Source: Bacilli bacterium
GTDB lineage: Bacteria; Bacillota_I; Bacilli_A; RF39; UBA660
Direction of reading: 5' to 3'
Assembly (NCBI GenBank): GCA_900757295.1
Contig: CAAENH010000001.1
Coordinates: 1 to 44,778 of the forward strand
Length of the DNA: 44,778 nt
Within the stretch, counting starts at the first letter, position 1. Every line of letters begins with the position of its first letter. This document shows, one piece after another, positions 16,960-25,241 of the stretch. The position numbers were made by a program, and so were the translations under genes. The notes below the pieces were generated by a model, which saw only the letters and a list, made by a program, of their open reading frames with translations, did not search any database and was not told the DNA's origin.

Positions 16960-17220
16960 TTAAAGAACAACAGCTTTAGTTACTACTTCAACTAATTCAT
17001 ATCTTTTAGTTTTAGACAATGGTCTTGTACTAACTATTCTCACTGTGTCCCCTTCTTTTGCTACATTCTTTTCATCATGAGCAGTATATTTTTTAGAATA
17101 TTTAACGCGTTTTTTGTATAGTGGGTGCTTTCTTTGAGTTTCAACTAAAACAGTGATAGTTTTATCATTTTTAGCACTTACTACTTTACCTATTAATTCG
17201 CTTTTTTTAGTTTCAGCCAT
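16960..17220 (-). CDS. rpsQ: 30S ribosomal protein S17
   Basis: Primary 16S rRNA-binding OB-fold protein, 86 residues. [11 protein letters not shown] and the Arg-Pro-Leu-Ser-Lys-Thr-Lys-Arg block are present. Its ATG shares one base with the rpmC stop (TAATG). Confidence 0.97.
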   Translation of the reverse strand: MAETKKSELIGKVVSAKNDKTITVLVETQRKHPLYKKRVKYSKKYTAHDEKNVAKEGDTVRIVSTRPLSKTKRYELVEVVTKAVVL

Positions 17221-17420
17221 TATTCAGCACCTCCAATTTCTCTTTCTCTTAGAATTGTTTTCATTCTAGCGATTGTTTTTCTTAATTCACGCATTCTAGA
17301 AGGTTTTTCTAGTTGACCAGTAGATTGTTTTAATCTAAGTTCAAATAATTCTTTTTTAGATTCAGTAATTTTTGTATTAATTTCTTCATTACTTAATTTT
17401 CTTATTTCTTCTACTTTCAT
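17220..17420 (-). CDS. rpmC: 50S ribosomal protein L29
   Basis: A 66-residue two-helix protein near the exit tunnel, where chaperones and SRP dock. [13 protein letters not shown] is typical. 2 nt after rplP. Confidence 0.97.
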   Translation of the reverse strand: MKVEEIRKLSNEEINTKITESKKELFELRLKQSTGQLEKPSRMRELRKTIARMKTILREREIGGAE

Positions 17421-17422
17421 TC

Positions 17423-17848
17423 CTAGTTACCTCCTTTTTCATCTTTCTTAACAAATTTACATTTGATAGGTAATTTATGAGAAGCAAGTCTTAAAGCTTC
17501 ACGAGCTACTTCTTCGCTTACACCATCTATTTCAAACATAATTTTTCCTTCTTTAACAACTGCTACCCAGTCTTCAACGTTACCTTTACCTTTACCTTGA
17601 CGAGTTTCTAAAGGTTTTTTAGTTAAAGCTAAGTGTGGGAAAATGTTTATCCAAACTTTTCCACCACGTTTCATATAACGAGTCATTGCTATACGAGCAG
17701 CTTCGATTTGACGAGTAGTAATCCATGCACCTTCTTTTGCTTGAAGACCATAAGAACCAAAGTGTAATTCAGTATTACCTCTAGCATGACCTTCATAAGA
17801 AATACGGTGAGGTTTTCTATATTTAGTTCTTTTTGGCATTAGTGGCAT
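17423..17848 (-). CDS. rplP: 50S ribosomal protein L16
   Basis: Binds the A-site finger and tRNA elbow, 141 residues. The ATG at 17848 is chosen because AAGGGGGG precedes it; an upstream ATG at 17893 would add 15 non-family residues. The gene overlaps the 3' end of rpsC by 26 nt in another frame. Pro-Lys-Arg-Thr-Lys-Tyr-Arg-Lys and [11 protein letters not shown] are intact. Confidence 0.96.
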   Translation of the reverse strand: MPLMPKRTKYRKPHRISYEGHARGNTELHFGSYGLQAKEGAWITTRQIEAARIAMTRYMKRGGKVWINIFPHLALTKKPLETRQGKGKGNVEDWVAVVKEGKIMFEIDGVSEEVAREALRLASHKLPIKCKFVKKDEKGGN

Positions 17849-18506
17849 TGTTTCTACCCCCCTTACCATTATTTTTAGTAGGAAGTACTTCACCTTTATA
17901 GATCCATACTTTTACTCCAATTTTACCATATGTTGTGTTTGCTTCACTAATAGCATAATCAACATTAGCACGTAATGTATGAAGTGGAACAGTACCTTCT
18001 GTATATCCTTCAGTACGAGCCATTTCAGCTCCACCTAATCTTCCAGAACAAGCAGTTTTAATACCTTTAGCTCCAGCTTTCATAGTATTTCTAATAGCTC
18101 TTTTTTGAGCACTTCTAAACGGTGCTCTAGCTTCGATTTGACTAGCAATATTATCAGCAACTAATTTAGCGCATAGATCAGGATTTTTTACTTCAACAAT
18201 TGAAATATAAACATCTTCATTTACTAATTTAGAAACTTTTTTTCTTAATTTATCAATATCTTCTCCACCACGGCCAATTATAACACCTGGTTTAGCAGTA
18301 TTAATTGTTATATCGCATCTTTTTGCAGTTCTTTCAATTACAACTGATGCAACTGCAGCATTCTTAAGCTCTTTTTCTAAGAATTTACGAATTTTAATAT
18401 CTTTATTTAATGTATCACCAAAGTCACGTTTATTAGCGTACCAATTAGATTCCCAATCTTTAGTGATTCCTAGTCTAAGACCATTAGGATTTACTTTTTG
18501 TCCCAT
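17823..18506 (-). CDS. rpsC: 30S ribosomal protein S3
   Basis: mRNA-entry protein of the small-subunit head with helicase-like activity, 227 residues from ATG 18506 (Met-Gly-Gln-Lys-Val-Asn-Pro-Asn-Gly), which has AAGGAGGT upstream. An ATG at 18530 is out of character. The type II KH domain has its Gly-Arg-Gly-Gly loop (Val-Ile-Ile-Gly-Arg-Gly-Gly-Glu). The C-terminal end overlaps rplP. Confidence 0.97.
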   Translation of the reverse strand: MGQKVNPNGLRLGITKDWESNWYANKRDFGDTLNKDIKIRKFLEKELKNAAVASVVIERTAKRCDITINTAKPGVIIGRGGEDIDKLRKKVSKLVNEDVYISIVEVKNPDLCAKLVADNIASQIEARAPFRSAQKRAIRNTMKAGAKGIKTACSGRLGGAEMARTEGYTEGTVPLHTLRANVDYAISEANTTYGKIGVKVWIYKGEVLPTKNNGKGGRNNATNAKKN

Positions 18507-18507
18507 C

Positions 18508-18852
18508 TTAAACCTCCTTAACTCCATCACTTACTTTAATAGTAATGTGACTTGTTCTCTTGTCTCTTCTATCAATATTTGTACGAGATCCAAATTTCAT
18601 TCTTTTATAAACAGGACCTGGATTAATAAAGCATTCAGAGATCTTAAGAGATTTTTCATCTGCACCATTATTATTAACGGCATTTGCTATAGCAGAGTTT
18701 AAAACTTTTGAGATTAAACGACTTGCTTTAGTATTTGTTGTATTTAATATACCTTGTGCTGTTTGAACATCTTTACCTCTAATTAAGTCAAGAGTCATTC
18801 TTGCTTTACGAGGAGCGATCATAGCACTTTTATGAATTGCATATGCTTCCAT
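18508..18852 (-). CDS. rplV: 50S ribosomal protein L22
   Basis: Its long beta hairpin lines the exit tunnel and is the usual site of macrolide-resistance changes. 114 residues, with Ala-Pro-Arg-Lys-Ala-Arg and the Arg-Arg-Asp-Lys-Arg-Thr-Ser-His-Ile end intact. One base separates it from rpsC. Confidence 0.98.
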   Translation of the reverse strand: MEAYAIHKSAMIAPRKARMTLDLIRGKDVQTAQGILNTTNTKASRLISKVLNSAIANAVNNNGADEKSLKISECFINPGPVYKRMKFGSRTNIDRRDKRTSHITIKVSDGVKEV

Positions 18853-18868
18853 TTCTTATTCTCCCTTC

Positions 18869-19132
18869 CTACTTTTGTCCTGAATGTCCAGAGAATTTAC
18901 GTGTTGGAGCAAATTCTCCTAGTTTGTGTCCAACCATATCCTCAGTTATATAAACTGGAATAAATTCTTTACCATTGTGAACCGCAATTGTATGTCCGAT
19001 AAAGTCAGGATAAATTGTTGAACGACGAGACCATGATTTAATAACTTCTTTTTTATTAGCTTTATTTAATTCTTGAACCTTTGTTAATAATCTATCGAAT
19101 ACATAAGGTCCTTTTTTTAAACTTCTTGCCAT
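18869..19132 (-). CDS. rpsS: 30S ribosomal protein S19
   Basis: Head protein that contacts S13 and the A site, 87 residues (family ~92). [10 protein letters not shown]-type Ser-Trp-Ser-Arg-Arg and [11 protein letters not shown] are present. The usual basic tail is a few residues shorter. Confidence 0.97.
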   Translation of the reverse strand: MARSLKKGPYVFDRLLTKVQELNKANKKEVIKSWSRRSTIYPDFIGHTIAVHNGKEFIPVYITEDMVGHKLGEFAPTRKFSGHSGQK

Positions 19133-19146
19133 TTACCTATTTCCTC

Positions 19147-19980
19147 CTACTTTCTCTTCTTACGGCTAACAATTAATTTGTCAGACGCTTTCTTATTTTT
19201 ACGAGTTTTATATCCTAACGCAGGTTTACCCCAAGGAGTAACTGGCCCTTTACGTCCGATTGGTGCACGTCCTTCACCACCACCATGTGGATGGTCATTA
19301 GGGTTCATAACAGAACCACGGTTTGTTGGACGAATACCCATATGACGTTTACGTCCAGCTTTACCAAGATTTACTAGTTCATAGTCTTCATTACCAACTA
19401 CACCAACAGTAGCCATACAAGTACCTAATACTTTTCTTGTTTCACCACTTTGTAATCTTAATAAAACATATTTACCTTCACGTCCTAATATTTGAGCACT
19501 AGAACCTGCAGCACGACATAATTCTCCACCTTTGCCAGGTCTTAATTCTATGTTGTGAACAACAGTACCAACTGGAATATTAGCAAGTGGTAAAGCATTA
19601 CCAACTTTAATATCAACATTTTCTCCAGCTTCAATAATCATACCAACTTTTAAATCTTTAGGAGCTAAGATATATCTCTTTTCTCCATCTTTATAAGTTA
19701 TCAATGCAATATTTGCATTACGGTTTGGATCATATTCAATTGTTGCTACTTTACCAGTAACATTAAATTTATTTCTTTTAAAATCGATTAATCTATATTT
19801 TCTTTTAGCACCGCCACCAATATGTTGAACAGTCATTCTACCTTGATTATTACGTCCACCAGTTTTAGATTTACTAACTAGTAAAGACTTTTCAGGAGTA
19901 GAAGTAGTAAGTTCATTATTAGCTAAGGTAGTCATTCCACGACGTCCATTAGTCGTAGGTTTGTATTTCTTTATTGCCAT
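19147..19980 (-). CDS. rplB: 50S ribosomal protein L2
   Basis: Peptidyl-transferase-proximal protein, 277 residues. The conserved His-Pro-His-Gly-Gly-Gly-Glu-Gly-Arg block (region of the essential histidine) and [10 protein letters not shown] are intact. Confidence 0.98.
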   Translation of the reverse strand: MAIKKYKPTTNGRRGMTTLANNELTTSTPEKSLLVSKSKTGGRNNQGRMTVQHIGGGAKRKYRLIDFKRNKFNVTGKVATIEYDPNRNANIALITYKDGEKRYILAPKDLKVGMIIEAGENVDIKVGNALPLANIPVGTVVHNIELRPGKGGELCRAAGSSAQILGREGKYVLLRLQSGETRKVLGTCMATVGVVGNEDYELVNLGKAGRKRHMGIRPTNRGSVMNPNDHPHGGGEGRAPIGRKGPVTPWGKPALGYKTRKNKKASDKLIVSRKKRK

Positions 19981-19997
19981 TTCTTACACTCTCCTAA

Positions 19998-20273
19998 CTA
20001 AAACTCTATTGATTGTCCACTTGCTAAAGTAACAATAGCTTTCTTATAAGTTTTTGTTTTTCCAGTATATCTTCCAACTCTTTTTTTCTTTGATTTAGTA
20101 TTCAAAGTATTAACTTTTTCTACTTTTACATCAAAAGCTTTTTCAATTGCTTTTTTAATTTCTACTTTATTAGCAGAACCAGCAACTTTGAAAGTATATA
20201 CACCTTTTTCTGCAGCATATGCAGATTTTTCAGTAATAACTGGTGAATAAATAATATCAGTATAATCTTTCAT
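19998..20273 (-). CDS. rplW: 50S ribosomal protein L23
   Basis: Exit-tunnel protein and docking site for trigger factor and SRP, 91 residues. Pro-Val-Ile-Thr-Glu-Lys-Ser and [10 protein letters not shown] are typical. Its start shares a base with the rplD stop. Confidence 0.98.
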   Translation of the reverse strand: MKDYTDIIYSPVITEKSAYAAEKGVYTFKVAGSANKVEIKKAIEKAFDVKVEKVNTLNTKSKKKRVGRYTGKTKTYKKAIVTLASGQSIEF

Positions 20274-20896
20274 TATTTAAGCACCTCCTCAATTTTTTTA
20301 ACAGCAGCTTCATCAATTACTAATTTATCAGCATTTACTAAATCATAAACGTTAATTTCATCAGCATTGATAGCATAAGCATAACCTAAATTTCTAGTTG
20401 CCATATATAAATTTTCATTATCTTCTAAAGTAACAAATAATGTTTTACCATCTAATTTTAAAGTATTCATTATATTTTTAATTTCTTTAGTTTTTAATGA
20501 ATCTAAATTAATATTGTCAACAACAACTAATTCTTTATCAGCTAATTTATGAGTAAGAGCACTTTTTAAAGCAAGAACTCTTTCTTTTTTGTTCATTTTG
20601 AATCCGTAGCTTCTAGGAGTTACGCCAAATACGATTCCGCCGCCTCTCCAAATTGGACTACGAGATGAACCAGCACGAGCACGGCCAGTACCTTTTTGTT
20701 TCCAAGGTTTCTTTCCTCCTCCTGAAACTTCAGAACGAGTTTTTGTTTTATGAGTACCTTGTCTAGTAGCAGCTAATTGTAAATCAATAGCTTTCTTTAA
20801 AACGATATCATTTGCTGCAATTGCCCAAACACTATCAGCAAGTGTAATATCTTTTAATTTTTCACCTTTAAGATTTATTAATTGAGTCTTAGCCAT
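20273..20896 (-). CDS. rplD: 50S ribosomal protein L4
   Basis: Tunnel-constriction protein, 207 residues. The extended loop ([12 protein letters not shown]) and Trp-Arg-Gly-Gly-Gly-Ile-Val-Phe-Gly are intact. In Escherichia coli L4 represses its own S10 operon through the leader; here a structured leader exists but the ligand is unknown. Overlaps rplC by one base. Confidence 0.98.
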   Translation of the reverse strand: MAKTQLINLKGEKLKDITLADSVWAIAANDIVLKKAIDLQLAATRQGTHKTKTRSEVSGGGKKPWKQKGTGRARAGSSRSPIWRGGGIVFGVTPRSYGFKMNKKERVLALKSALTHKLADKELVVVDNINLDSLKTKEIKNIMNTLKLDGKTLFVTLEDNENLYMATRNLGYAYAINADEINVYDLVNADKLVIDEAAVKKIEEVLK

Positions 20897-21639
20897 TATT
20901 CTTCACCTGCCACTTCTTTTGTTTCTTCATTAACTTCTTCAACAGCTGGAGTTTCTTCAACTGAATCAACAACAGTTTCTTCTACATAAGAAATTAATTC
21001 TTTAGCATCGTTTTTCTTATCAGTTTTAACAGCTGATTTAATAAATACTAATGAGTTTTTAGCACCAGGAATACTTCCACTAACTAAGATATAATTTTCA
21101 TTAGCATTAACTTCAATTATTTCTAGGTTTTGGATAGTTCTAGTTTCAACACCCATATGTCCAGCTAATTTTTTGCCTTTCATAACACGCATTGGTCTCA
21201 TAGTACCCATTGAACCAGGTCTTCTATGATATCTTGAACCATGTGTCTCAGGTCCACGAGATTGATTATGTCTTTTAATAACACCAGTAAAACCTTTACC
21301 TTTACTAGTTCCTGTTACATCAACATATTCTCCTGCTTCAAATACAGAAGCATCTAAAGTATCACCTAAGTTGTAAGTTCCTTCAACATTTCTTATTTCT
21401 TTTAAGAAGCGCTTAGGAGTAGCATTTGCTTTTTTAGCATGCCCAATAGCAGCTTTAGTAGCATGTTTTTCCTTTTTATCAACAGTTGCTAATTGAATAG
21501 CATCATAACCATCAGTTTCTTTAGTTTTAACTTGAGTAATAACATTAGGCTCAACGCTAACAACTGTTACAGGAATTAATTTACCATCTTTAGTAAAGAC
21601 TTCAGTCATTCCGACTTTACGTCCTAAGATTCCTTTCAT
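20896..21639 (-). CDS. rplC: 50S ribosomal protein L3 with acidic C-terminal extension
   Basis: Early assembly protein reaching to the peptidyl-transferase centre. The core (about 1-207) is standard, with [15 protein letters not shown] near 130. The protein is 247 residues, about 35-40 longer than usual. The extra tail is rich in Glu and Val ([10 protein letters not shown] and more) and probably disordered on the ribosome surface. Confidence 0.97.
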   Translation of the reverse strand: MKGILGRKVGMTEVFTKDGKLIPVTVVSVEPNVITQVKTKETDGYDAIQLATVDKKEKHATKAAIGHAKKANATPKRFLKEIRNVEGTYNLGDTLDASVFEAGEYVDVTGTSKGKGFTGVIKRHNQSRGPETHGSRYHRRPGSMGTMRPMRVMKGKKLAGHMGVETRTIQNLEIIEVNANENYILVSGSIPGAKNSLVFIKSAVKTDKKNDAKELISYVEETVVDSVEETPAVEEVNEETKEVAGEE

Positions 21640-21658
21640 ATTACTTTCCTCTTTCTAA

Positions 21659-21967
21659 TTATAATTTGATATTAATATCTACACCACTTGGTAAGTCCAA
21701 ATGAGTTAGAGCTTCAATTGTTTCTTTGCTAGGATCTTTGATATCGATTAATCTCTTATGAGTACGACTTTCAAATTGTTCTCTAGAATCTTTATATTTA
21801 TGTACAGCTTTTAGTACAGTATATTTTTGGATTTCTGTAGGTAATGGCACAGGTCCAGAAACAACTCCTCCAGTTCTTTTTACAGTTTCGATTATTTTTC
21901 CACAAGCTTGATCTAATACACGGTGATCATAAGCTTTAAGATTAATACGAACTTGTGATTTTGACAT
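21659..21967 (-). CDS. rpsJ: 30S ribosomal protein S10
   Basis: Small-subunit head protein, also a NusB partner in antitermination, 102 residues. [10 protein letters not shown] type start (here Val-Arg-Ile-Asn-Leu), Gly-Pro-Val-Pro-Leu-Pro-Thr and the Thr-His-Lys-Arg-Leu-Ile-Asp loop are intact. First gene of the 29-gene operon, behind the leader at 21968-22097. Confidence 0.98.
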   Translation of the reverse strand: MSKSQVRINLKAYDHRVLDQACGKIIETVKRTGGVVSGPVPLPTEIQKYTVLKAVHKYKDSREQFESRTHKRLIDIKDPSKETIEALTHLDLPSGVDINIKL

Positions 21968-22097
21968 TTACATGTCCTCCTTTCGCCTATATCTAGTATA
22001 GACTCGCTCCGTAACGAATTACCTGAAAAATTCAAGAATTTGTTTTAACAACAATTCCTAGTGTATCAGCAACCTCGCACATCTAAGCAGTCATACA
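21968..22097 (-). promoter_or_regulatory. Structured 5' leader of the S10 operon
   Basis: About 130 nt separate the predicted transcription start from the rpsJ ATG. Three pairings are visible. GACTGCT (22086-22092, minus strand) can pair with AGCGAGTC (22001-22008), with one bulged base, closing the leader. An internal hairpin pairs 22034-22044 with 22050-22059. A third hairpin (21985-21990 with 21998-22003) sits just before the ribosome binding site and uses bases of the closing stem, so the two are mutually exclusive. No U-run terminator is seen. Blocks such as GTGCGAGGTTGCTGA look familiar from other Firmicute rpsJ leaders (memory, unchecked). Confidence 0.6.
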
Positions 22098-22103
22098 GAT
22101 TTA

Positions 22104-22132
22104 ATTATAGCAATAAATTATATGATAATCAA
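22104..22132 (-). promoter_or_regulatory. Promoter of the S10-spc-alpha operon
   Basis: TTGATT (22127-22132) and a perfect TATAAT (22104-22109) are 17 nt apart, with TG one base upstream of the -10. This is one of the best promoters in the window, as expected for ribosomal genes. Confidence 0.85.
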
Positions 22133-22155
22133 GTCTAAATTTGCTTTTTATCAAA

Positions 22156-22179
22156 GAAAAAAGCACATTAATGTACTTT
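22156..22179 (-). terminator. Terminator of the 22168-22386 gene
   Basis: An 8-bp stem (22160-22167 with 22172-22179, one G-U pair) is followed on the minus strand by a T run. The loop contains the stop codon (22168-22170). Confidence 0.7.
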
Positions 22180-22386
22180 ATTCTTTTTTAAAGTATAACT
22201 ATTAGTAATAATAGATTCATTATTTATCAACACATCATCTTTATTGATTAGCATTTTAGAATTACATTGTAATAATGATTTATTTATATTAGATTTATTA
22301 GAAGAATTATATTTCAAAAATTGTATATTATTATCAATTATTTGTTGCTGATTAAAAGCAAGATAATTACTAAATTCATTAGCCAT
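22168..22386 (-). CDS. Small hydrophilic protein, unknown
   Basis: 72 residues from the ATG at 22386 (Met-Ala-Asn-Glu-Phe-Ser), which has AAGGGTG upstream; the longer reading from 22449 overlaps a terminator. It is rich in Asn, Ser, Lys and Ile, with no membrane segment or known motif. A lone TATAAT (22414-22419) between the upstream terminator and the start suggests its own promoter. No function assigned. It has a plausible gene layout, but a short AT-rich reading frame could be spurious. Confidence 0.55.
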   Translation of the reverse strand: MANEFSNYLAFNQQQIIDNNIQFLKYNSSNKSNINKSLLQCNSKMLINKDDVLINNESIITNSYTLKKNKVH

Positions 22387-22435
22387 AATAAACACCCTTC
22401 TTTTTAAAAAAATATTATAATAAAAGTTATCATAT

Positions 22436-22459
22436 AAAAAAAGTACCAATTATGGTACT
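22436..22459 (-). terminator. Terminator of the 22458-22727 gene
   Basis: A 7-bp stem (22442-22448 with 22453-22459, 4-nt loop) is followed on the minus strand by T (22436-22441). The stop codon overlaps the stem. Confidence 0.75.
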
Positions 22460-22727
22460 AAGCATTAATTACACTAGCAGAAGCTCCAGTACTTACTGTC
22501 ACTGCAACTATAATCGCAACTAAAATAATAGCTAAAATCATAAAGCAAAAATATGATCTTGCATAATTCTTTAAATTTTTATTTTGTGTTCCACCAAAGG
22601 AAAATACTAATAAAAGAATAAATCCTATGATTGGAATTGAAAATAATATTTGATATCCAAAATATCCCCACATTGATATTGGTTTATATTCAAAAGGAAT
22701 ATTATTTTCATTAAAATTATTATTCAT
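22458..22727 (-). CDS. Small membrane protein with two transmembrane helices
   Basis: 89 residues from the ATG at 22727, with AGGTAGGTG upstream; a GTG at 22736 is the alternative. An Asn-rich head (about 1-18) precedes helix 1 (about 20-43, Trp-Gly-Tyr-Phe-Gly-Tyr-Gln-Ile-Leu). A polar loop with Gly-Gly-Thr-Gln-Asn-Lys-Asn-Leu-Lys-Asn-Tyr-Ala-Arg follows, then helix 2 (about 59-80). The 'Asn-x-Asn-Leu-x-Asn-Tyr-Ala-Arg' loop is common in small Firmicute membrane proteins of unknown role. It lies 37 nt after gpmI and may be read from that transcript. Confidence 0.7.
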   Translation of the reverse strand: MNNNFNENNIPFEYKPISMWGYFGYQILFSIPIIGFILLLVFSFGGTQNKNLKNYARSYFCFMILAIILVAIIVAVTVSTGASASVINA

Positions 22728-22764
22728 AAAACACACCTACCTTAATAATAGGATAACATAACTT

Positions 22765-24276
22765 TTAATCTTCTTCCACAAAAAGATCTTTAGTATTTCT
22801 CATTTCCTGTGGTAAAGCTATATCCATATATTTTAAAATGGTAGGAGCAATATTACTAAGATTGCCATCATCTCTAAGTTTCATTTTTTTGTCCGTAATA
22901 ATAAAAGGTACTTTATTCATAGTATGAGTAGTAACAATATTTTCATTTTCATCTACCATAACATCAGCGTTTCCATGATCTGCAGTTAATATAACAGTAT
23001 AAAAATTATTAAATGCTGCATCTAGCAATTCTTTTAAACATCCATCAATAACTTGCAAGCCTTTAATTGTAGCCGTCATATTGCCTGTATGACCAACCAT
23101 ATCTGAATTAGCATAATTCATAAATATAAAATCATAATCTTTTTCTAAACAATTTATTGCTTTTTTAGTTATTTCTTTTGCCGACATCTCAGGTTTTAAA
23201 TCATATGTTGCTACTTTAGGTGAAGGAATCAAAAACTTATCACAGCCTTCAATACTTCCTGTATATTCACAATCAAAAAATTTAGTAACATGATTATATT
23301 TTTCTGTTTCAGCGATTCTGGCTTGTGTTAACCCTAATTTAGATAAATATATTCCCAAAGGGTTTTCTGTTCTATCTTCTTCAAAAAATATTTTAGCCTT
23401 AATCGTTTTATCCATATCAAATAAAGTGTACAGCCTTAAATTATTAACAGGATTTTCAAATTTATCAAAATTTACATTAGTTAAACTAGTTAATATTTCC
23501 TTAGAACGATCAGTTCTATAATTCATCCAAATTAAAACATCATCATTTTCAATTAATCCCTTTGAATTTAATAATATTGGAGGTAAAAACTCATCTGTAG
23601 CATTTTTTTCATAACAAATGTTTATCGCCTTATTTAAATCTATTGGCTTATTACCTTTTCCCTTTGTTACAAGATCATAATAAATTTTAATTCTTTCGAA
23701 TCTATTATCTCTATCCATCGCATAGTATCTTCCACAAATACTAGCAATCGCTCCTAAATTTGCCTTATTAATAGCTTTCTGTAAAGTCATCAAATATTTT
23801 CTACACGCATGGACATCTGTATCTCTTCCATCAGTAATACAATGAAAGTAGACATTAGTCGCTCCTGCTTTTTTTAAATGTTCTAACATCTTTAAAAAAT
23901 GATCTATATGAGCATGGACACCACCATCTGATAATAAACCCATGACATGTATTTTTTTGTTTTCTTCATTTGCATAATCAACCAAGTCTATGAAAGATTC
24001 TTTTTCAGCAAAAGTATCTTTTTCTAACTCTTCACTTGCAACTAATTGTTTCTGTCTTAAAATTTTACCTGCTCCAATAGTCATATGACCCACTTCACTA
24101 TTACCAAATTGACCTTCAGGTAAACCAACAGACTTTTCACTAGCTTTTAACAATGTATGTGGATAATCATTCCATAATTTATCATATGTAGGCATTACAG
24201 CTTGTTTTATCGCATTGCCTTGAACTTCTTCACGATAACCAAAACCATCTAAAATTATAGTTAGTATCTTTTTCAT
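22765..24276 (-). CDS. gpmI: 2,3-bisphosphoglycerate-independent phosphoglycerate mutase
   Basis: Interconverts 3- and 2-phosphoglycerate with two Mn2+ ions, 503 residues (family ~510). The N-terminal Leu-Asp-Gly-Phe-Gly and the phosphorylated Ser in Gly-Asn-Ser-Glu-Val-Gly-His (about 59-65) are present. C-terminal metal ligands include Ala-Asp-His-Gly-Asn-Ala-Asp and Thr-His-Thr. A TATAAT at 24300-24305 after the spo0A terminator is the likely promoter, and the start has AAAGGAG. It carries glycolysis on from Pgk to enolase, both in this window. Mn/pH sensitivity of this form is a known control point in sporulating Bacillus. Confidence 0.97.
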   Translation of the reverse strand: MKKILTIILDGFGYREEVQGNAIKQAVMPTYDKLWNDYPHTLLKASEKSVGLPEGQFGNSEVGHMTIGAGKILRQKQLVASEELEKDTFAEKESFIDLVDYANEENKKIHVMGLLSDGGVHAHIDHFLKMLEHLKKAGATNVYFHCITDGRDTDVHACRKYLMTLQKAINKANLGAIASICGRYYAMDRDNRFERIKIYYDLVTKGKGNKPIDLNKAINICYEKNATDEFLPPILLNSKGLIENDDVLIWMNYRTDRSKEILTSLTNVNFDKFENPVNNLRLYTLFDMDKTIKAKIFFEEDRTENPLGIYLSKLGLTQARIAETEKYNHVTKFFDCEYTGSIEGCDKFLIPSPKVATYDLKPEMSAKEITKKAINCLEKDYDFIFMNYANSDMVGHTGNMTATIKGLQVIDGCLKELLDAAFNNFYTVILTADHGNADVMVDENENIVTTHTMNKVPFIITDKKMKLRDDGNLSNIAPTILKYMDIALPQEMRNTKDLFVEED

Positions 24277-24334
24277 GATTTTCTCCTTTACTACAAATGA
24301 TTATACAATATTATGCTTTAAAAAACTAGCGTAT

Positions 24335-24361
24335 TAAAAAACAAAGAATTGAATCTTTGTT
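24335..24361 (-). terminator. Terminator of spo0A
   Basis: An 8-bp stem (24340-24347 with 24354-24361, 6-nt loop) is followed on the minus strand by six T. It overlaps the spo0A stop codon. Confidence 0.8.
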
Positions 24362-25133
24362 ATAATTTTATTAACTGATCATCTAATCTTAATTTATCAG
24401 CAACTGTTGCTATAAACTCTGAATTAGTAGGTTTTGCTTTATCATAATCAACAGAATGGCCAAATATTTCTTCCATTAAATCATAATCTCCTCTATTCCA
24501 ACTTATTTCAATTGCATGTCTAATTGCTCTTTCTACTCTGGAAGAAGTTGTTTCATATCTTAAAGCAATTTCTGGATACAATTCTTTAGTAATTCCACCA
24601 ATTAAACCCGGTTCCTTATACATCATATAAATTCCATCTCTAATATATTGAAAACCTCTTATATGAGAAGGGATTCCTAAAGAATGTAATATTTTAGTTA
24701 TAGATAAATCAATATTCTTCGATTTAGAATCTTGTAAATCAGTTTTATAATTTTTATTTTCTGCTGTATCTAGAATTCTTTTTTCTAGACTATTTATATC
24801 AAATGGTTTTAGCATGTAATAGCTAACTCCATAATCACTAACTTTTCTAATAGTTTCATCTTTACTATAGCTTGTTAATACAATAATTTTCTTATTAATT
24901 TTCAAACTATGTAAATCTTCTAGTATTGATAAACCATCCTTATTAGGCATTATCAAATCCATTACTATGACATCATATTCCTTTTCTTTTTCTAATATCA
25001 TGTCATAACCTTTTTTGCCATCATGACATGTTAATACAATATCAATTACTGCGTGACTGCTAAAGTGTTCTTTTACTGCATTGACAATATTTTCATTGTC
25101 ATCTAGCATTAAAACTCTAATTTTGTTTTTCAT
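24360..25133 (-). CDS. spo0A: Stage 0 sporulation protein A, response regulator
   Basis: Master regulator of sporulation entry, 257 residues (Bacillus subtilis 267). The receiver domain (about 1-122) has the acidic pair Asp11-Asp12, phospho-acceptor Asp59 (Val-Met-Asp-Leu-Ile-Met-Pro), Thr87 and Lys109. The effector domain (about 141-257) carries the near-invariant recognition helix Ser-Arg-Val-Glu-Arg-Ala-Ile-Arg-His-Ala-Ile-Glu (198-209), so it should bind 0A boxes. It is monocistronic: a TATAAT (25167-25172) lies between it and the hairpin after tpiA. The usual neighbours spoIVB and recN are absent. No phosphorelay gene is in the window. Confidence 0.96.
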   Translation of the reverse strand: MKNKIRVLMLDDNENIVNAVKEHFSSHAVIDIVLTCHDGKKGYDMILEKEKEYDVIVMDLIMPNKDGLSILEDLHSLKINKKIIVLTSYSKDETIRKVSDYGVSYYMLKPFDINSLEKRILDTAENKNYKTDLQDSKSKNIDLSITKILHSLGIPSHIRGFQYIRDGIYMMYKEPGLIGGITKELYPEIALRYETTSSRVERAIRHAIEISWNRGDYDLMEEIFGHSVDYDKAKPTNSEFIATVADKLRLDDQLIKL

Positions 25134-25166
25134 TTTTATTTCCTTCCTTTTACTGCACGCAAGATA

Positions 25167-25172
25167 ATTATA
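25167..25172 (-). promoter_or_regulatory. -10 element of the spo0A promoter
   Basis: A perfect TATAAT on the minus strand, 34 nt before the spo0A ATG. No convincing -35 is visible: the upstream position is taken by the inverted repeat at 25177-25216. I see neither a sigma-H-like element nor a clear 0A box. Confidence 0.5.
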
Positions 25173-25176
25173 TAAA

Positions 25177-25216
25177 AGAAATAGACAAAATACTAGAAAA
25201 TGTTTTGTCTATTTCT
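25177..25216 (-). terminator. 14-bp inverted repeat between tpiA and spo0A
   Basis: A perfect 14-bp stem (25177-25190 with 25203-25216, 12-nt loop), followed on the minus strand by TTTT then A. It can terminate the pgk-tpiA transcript, though the T run is weak. Its downstream arm lies where the spo0A -35 should be, so it could also be an operator. Confidence 0.6.
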
Positions 25217-25241
25217 GTAAACAATTGTAAAAAAATGTCGC

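Noticed and set aside
22021..22060. Transcription attenuator in the rpsJ leader
   Set aside because: The hairpin is not followed by a T run, so control by termination is not supported.
25203..25241. Possible 0A boxes or sigma-H promoter before spo0A
   Set aside because: TTTTGTCTATT and ATGTCGCTT match the TGTCGAA box only partly; no convincing element.
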